NCBI GenBank assembly: GCA_028864975.1
Contig: JAGWLG010000003.1
Location: 86,150-150,149, forward strand
DNA length: 64,000 nt
Direction: 5' to 3'
DNA from: Thermoplasmata archaeon
Lineage (GTDB): Archaea; Thermoplasmatota; Thermoplasmata; Lutacidiplasmatales; UBA184
The notes beneath the pieces are model-generated. The model had not been told where the DNA came from. It did no database searches and was given only the letters and a program-made list of their open reading frames with translations. Positions 62,651-64,000 of the stretch are shown here, in pieces; positions within the stretch are counted from its first letter, which is position 1; every line of letters begins with the position of its first letter. A program made the translations under genes and the position numbers.

Positions 62651-63382
62651 TTAGACTTTTCGGGACGGCCGCGGGCGCTCCGCCGCCGGCTTGCGCTCCA
62701 CGACGTAGAGCACCTTCGTAGGGAACGAGTTGCCCCCGTGGGCCATCTCCTTCAACTCGAGTTCCTCGAAGCTTCCGGTGGTCAAGTCGCGCACGTACCG
62801 ACGGGAGAAGAAGTGCATCGTCGTGCCATGGGGAGCGAGGTCGAAGGTATCGGGCCCCACCTTTCGCCCCCGTCCGTACCACGGGTCGTGGGACGACCGT
62901 ACACTGAAGAGGTGGAGCCCTCCCGGGCGGAGGACCCGCTCGACCTCGCGCAGCAGGCGACGGTGCTCCTCTTCGGTGAAGTCCATGTTCAGGAAGAGGC
63001 AAGAGTAGACCGCGTCCGCCGATCCGCTTGCCTGACGCCGCAGCCACGGGACCACGTCCGCCCGCGAAAGGCGTCGAGAGCATTCCTTCGCCAGTCCGAG
63101 AGCCGAGATGTGCTCCCGCCCGATCTTGACCCCTTCGGCGACGTTGTCCACCCCGTGGGCATCGTACCCCATCTGGAGGAAGTAGCAAAGATCGCGACCG
63201 TAACCGGCTCCGAGCTCGAGCACGCGCCGAACGGCCTCTTCTCGGAGCCGGGGTTCGCACCAGCGCGCGAAGGCGCTCGCTCCCGCCCCGAAGAAAGCGG
63301 GGTCTTCCCGATACCGGACGGTCCAGAACCGCGCCTGGCGGAGGCGCCGGGCGCCCTCCGCCTGTCCCTTGCGGGGGGTCAT
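62651..63382 (-). CDS. Class I SAM-dependent methyltransferase
   Basis: 243 residues. SAM motif I VLELGAGYGRDLCYFLQMGY, then AHGVDNVAEGVKIGREH, ADAVYSCLFLNMDFTEEEHR and VLRPGGLHLFSVRSSHDPWY. A Methyltransf_11/TehB-like pattern. It is the first gene of the heptose operon (13 bases before hddA), so a sugar-O-methyltransferase is possible. ATG 63382 was chosen from homology; ACCCGC/GCGGGT (63425-63437) is an inverted repeat in its upstream region. Confidence 0.8.
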   Translation of the reverse strand: MTPRKGQAEGARRLRQARFWTVRYREDPAFFGAGASAFARWCEPRLREEAVRRVLELGAGYGRDLCYFLQMGYDAHGVDNVAEGVKIGREHISALGLAKECSRRLSRADVVPWLRRQASGSADAVYSCLFLNMDFTEEEHRRLLREVERVLRPGGLHLFSVRSSHDPWYGRGRKVGPDTFDLAPHGTTMHFFSRRYVRDLTTGSFEELELKEMAHGGNSFPTKVLYVVERKPAAERPRPSRKV

Positions 63383-63551
63383 CGGGAACCTTGCAGCACG
63401 GGCCTTCACTTGAAGAAGGGGTAAACCCGCAGCGGGTACGCAGGTATCCCGCACCCCACCTCTGCTGCCCCCCCAGACTCCCTCCCAAAGGGGGGGTTGT
63501 GGAGGAGATTCTGCCGGAAGAGGGGGGTGTGCGACCCCCCAGAAACGGCCC

Positions 63552-63586
63552 AGATACGACGCTCTCGTCGTGTCGCCGTCGTATCT
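63552..63586. promoter_or_regulatory. 10-bp inverted repeat upstream of the last gene
   Basis: AGATACGACG (63552-63561) and CGTCGTATCT (63577-63586) are exact reverse complements with a 15-base spacer that holds a further CGTCGT (63566-63571), forming a nested 6-bp repeat. They lie just upstream of a GTATTTGAA TATA-like element, in the region shared with the divergent methyltransferase operon. A repressor or activator site is likely. Confidence 0.45.
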
Positions 63587-63627
63587 TTGAGTGGGGTATT
63601 TGAAGGAGAATCGCGCCAAAGAGGGTC

Positions 63628-64000
63628 GTGTCGACCTCCGCCGTACCCTTGGCGAGCCCCCCCTCGAGCTTCGACCGACCCTCCGACCCTGCCCGGCGGA
63701 GTCCCCTTAGTCGCCTCCGCCCCCCCTCCCCCTTGGGGGCGCGGCTGGTCCTTGGGGTCCTGCTGGGGGTTGCCCTAGTGGCCTTGGTCGCGTCGGGAGC
63801 CCAAGGGGAGTCCGCGGCGAGATTGGCCGCCTCCCCCCATGAGGCCTCGCTGCCTGCCGCAGCCCCGCCGGGCTCTTTGGGTGCATCCCCCTCCTCCCTC
63901 GGGAGCTTCTCCACCCCCTACGGCTCCTTCAACCTCCCCCAGGGCGGATGCACCACCGGCCTCAACGGCACCTGCCCCCACTTGACCCCCTCCATCTCCG
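63628..64000 (+). CDS. Secreted protein, N-terminal part (runs off the window)
   Basis: The frame from GTG 63628 stays open through 124 codons to the window end. It has a basic Pro/Ser-rich start, a strong signal helix at about 38-58 (ARLVLGVLLGVALVALVASG), then an extracellular Ser/Ala/Gly-rich region (SSLGSFSTPYGSFNLPQGGC) with Cys residues and N-X-T sites. It resembles the other exported surface proteins here. A GTATTTGAA element lies about 32 bases upstream. Confidence 0.7.
   Translation, partial: MSTSAVPLASPPSSFDRPSDPARRSPLSRLRPPSPLGARLVLGVLLGVALVALVASGAQGESAARLAASPHEASLPAAAPPGSLGASPSSLGSFSTPYGSFNLPQGGCTTGLNGTCPHLTPSIS

Noticed and set aside
1..64000. CRISPR arrays, rRNA genes, integrases or attachment sites
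   Set aside because: No regularly spaced direct repeats, rRNA sequences or integrase genes were seen. The only mobile-element trace is the broken tnpB.

Overview
This window is GC-rich archaeal DNA. The evidence is an archaeal-type mevalonate entry operon with its usual HTH regulator, a PAC2-family protein, a KaiC/GvpD-like ATPase, a tRNA gene with a T-loop intron, and many apparently leaderless genes with a TATA element (CTTAAG, CTTATG, TTTATC) about 25-32 bases before the start codon. An aerobic heme-copper oxidase chain with cupredoxin carriers, Tat secretion genes and very large anchored surface proteins point to an aerobic relative of the Thermoplasmata (soil or sediment Thermoplasmatota). 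That placement is inferred from gene content, without a phylogeny.

Layout. 0-4.4 kb: HTH regulator, HMG-CoA synthase, thiolase homologue, DUF35 and DUF835 on the minus strand; the thiolase homologue lacks its catalytic residues. 4.5-7.8 kb: tRNA-Ala(GGC) with intron, GNAT, PAC2 and small proteins. 8.1-16.7 kb: UDP-sulfoquinovose synthase-like enzyme, sugar nucleotidyltransferase, VIT1/CCC1 transporter, MBL hydrolase, M20 peptidase and two overlapping GT4 glycosyltransferases. 16.9-24.6 kb: aspartate-type aminotransferase, surface protein, purA, tRNA-Val(CAC), SRPBCC/HxlR pair and an ABM monooxygenase. 24.9-33.6 kb: GDP-mannose 4,6-dehydratase, GvpD-like ATPase, a 1324-residue surface protein and a frameshifted tnpB. 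34-45.5 kb: class III aminotransferase, Zn dehydrogenase, GNATs, methyltransferase, LsrF-like aldolase, FMN reductase, another sugar nucleotidyltransferase and thyX.

45.5-60 kb is mainly a respiratory block. It holds heme O and heme A synthases, oxidase subunit I with an N-terminal extension, cytochrome b, a Rieske protein, tatC and two tatA-like genes in one dense minus-strand array with many start/stop overlaps. A membrane cupredoxin lies upstream, subunit II is divergent, and a second two-domain cupredoxin follows. A plausible flow is quinol to cytochrome b/Rieske to cupredoxin to the CuA/heme-copper oxidase. The co-located Tat genes would export the folded Rieske protein, which carries a KR variant of the Tat signal. 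60-63.4 kb holds a CBS-ParB-like protein, sedoheptulose-7-phosphate isomerase, a heptose-phosphate kinase and a methyltransferase, suggesting activated heptose for a surface glycan. The last 373 bases begin a secreted protein that runs off the window.

The sugar genes (UDP-sulfoquinovose synthase, gmd, two nucleotidyltransferases, heptose genes, two GT4 enzymes) together suggest a heavily glycosylated envelope, in keeping with the surface proteins. The observations most worth following up are the tRNA-Ala T-loop intron, the thiolase homologue lacking catalytic residues, and the oxidase subunit I extension.
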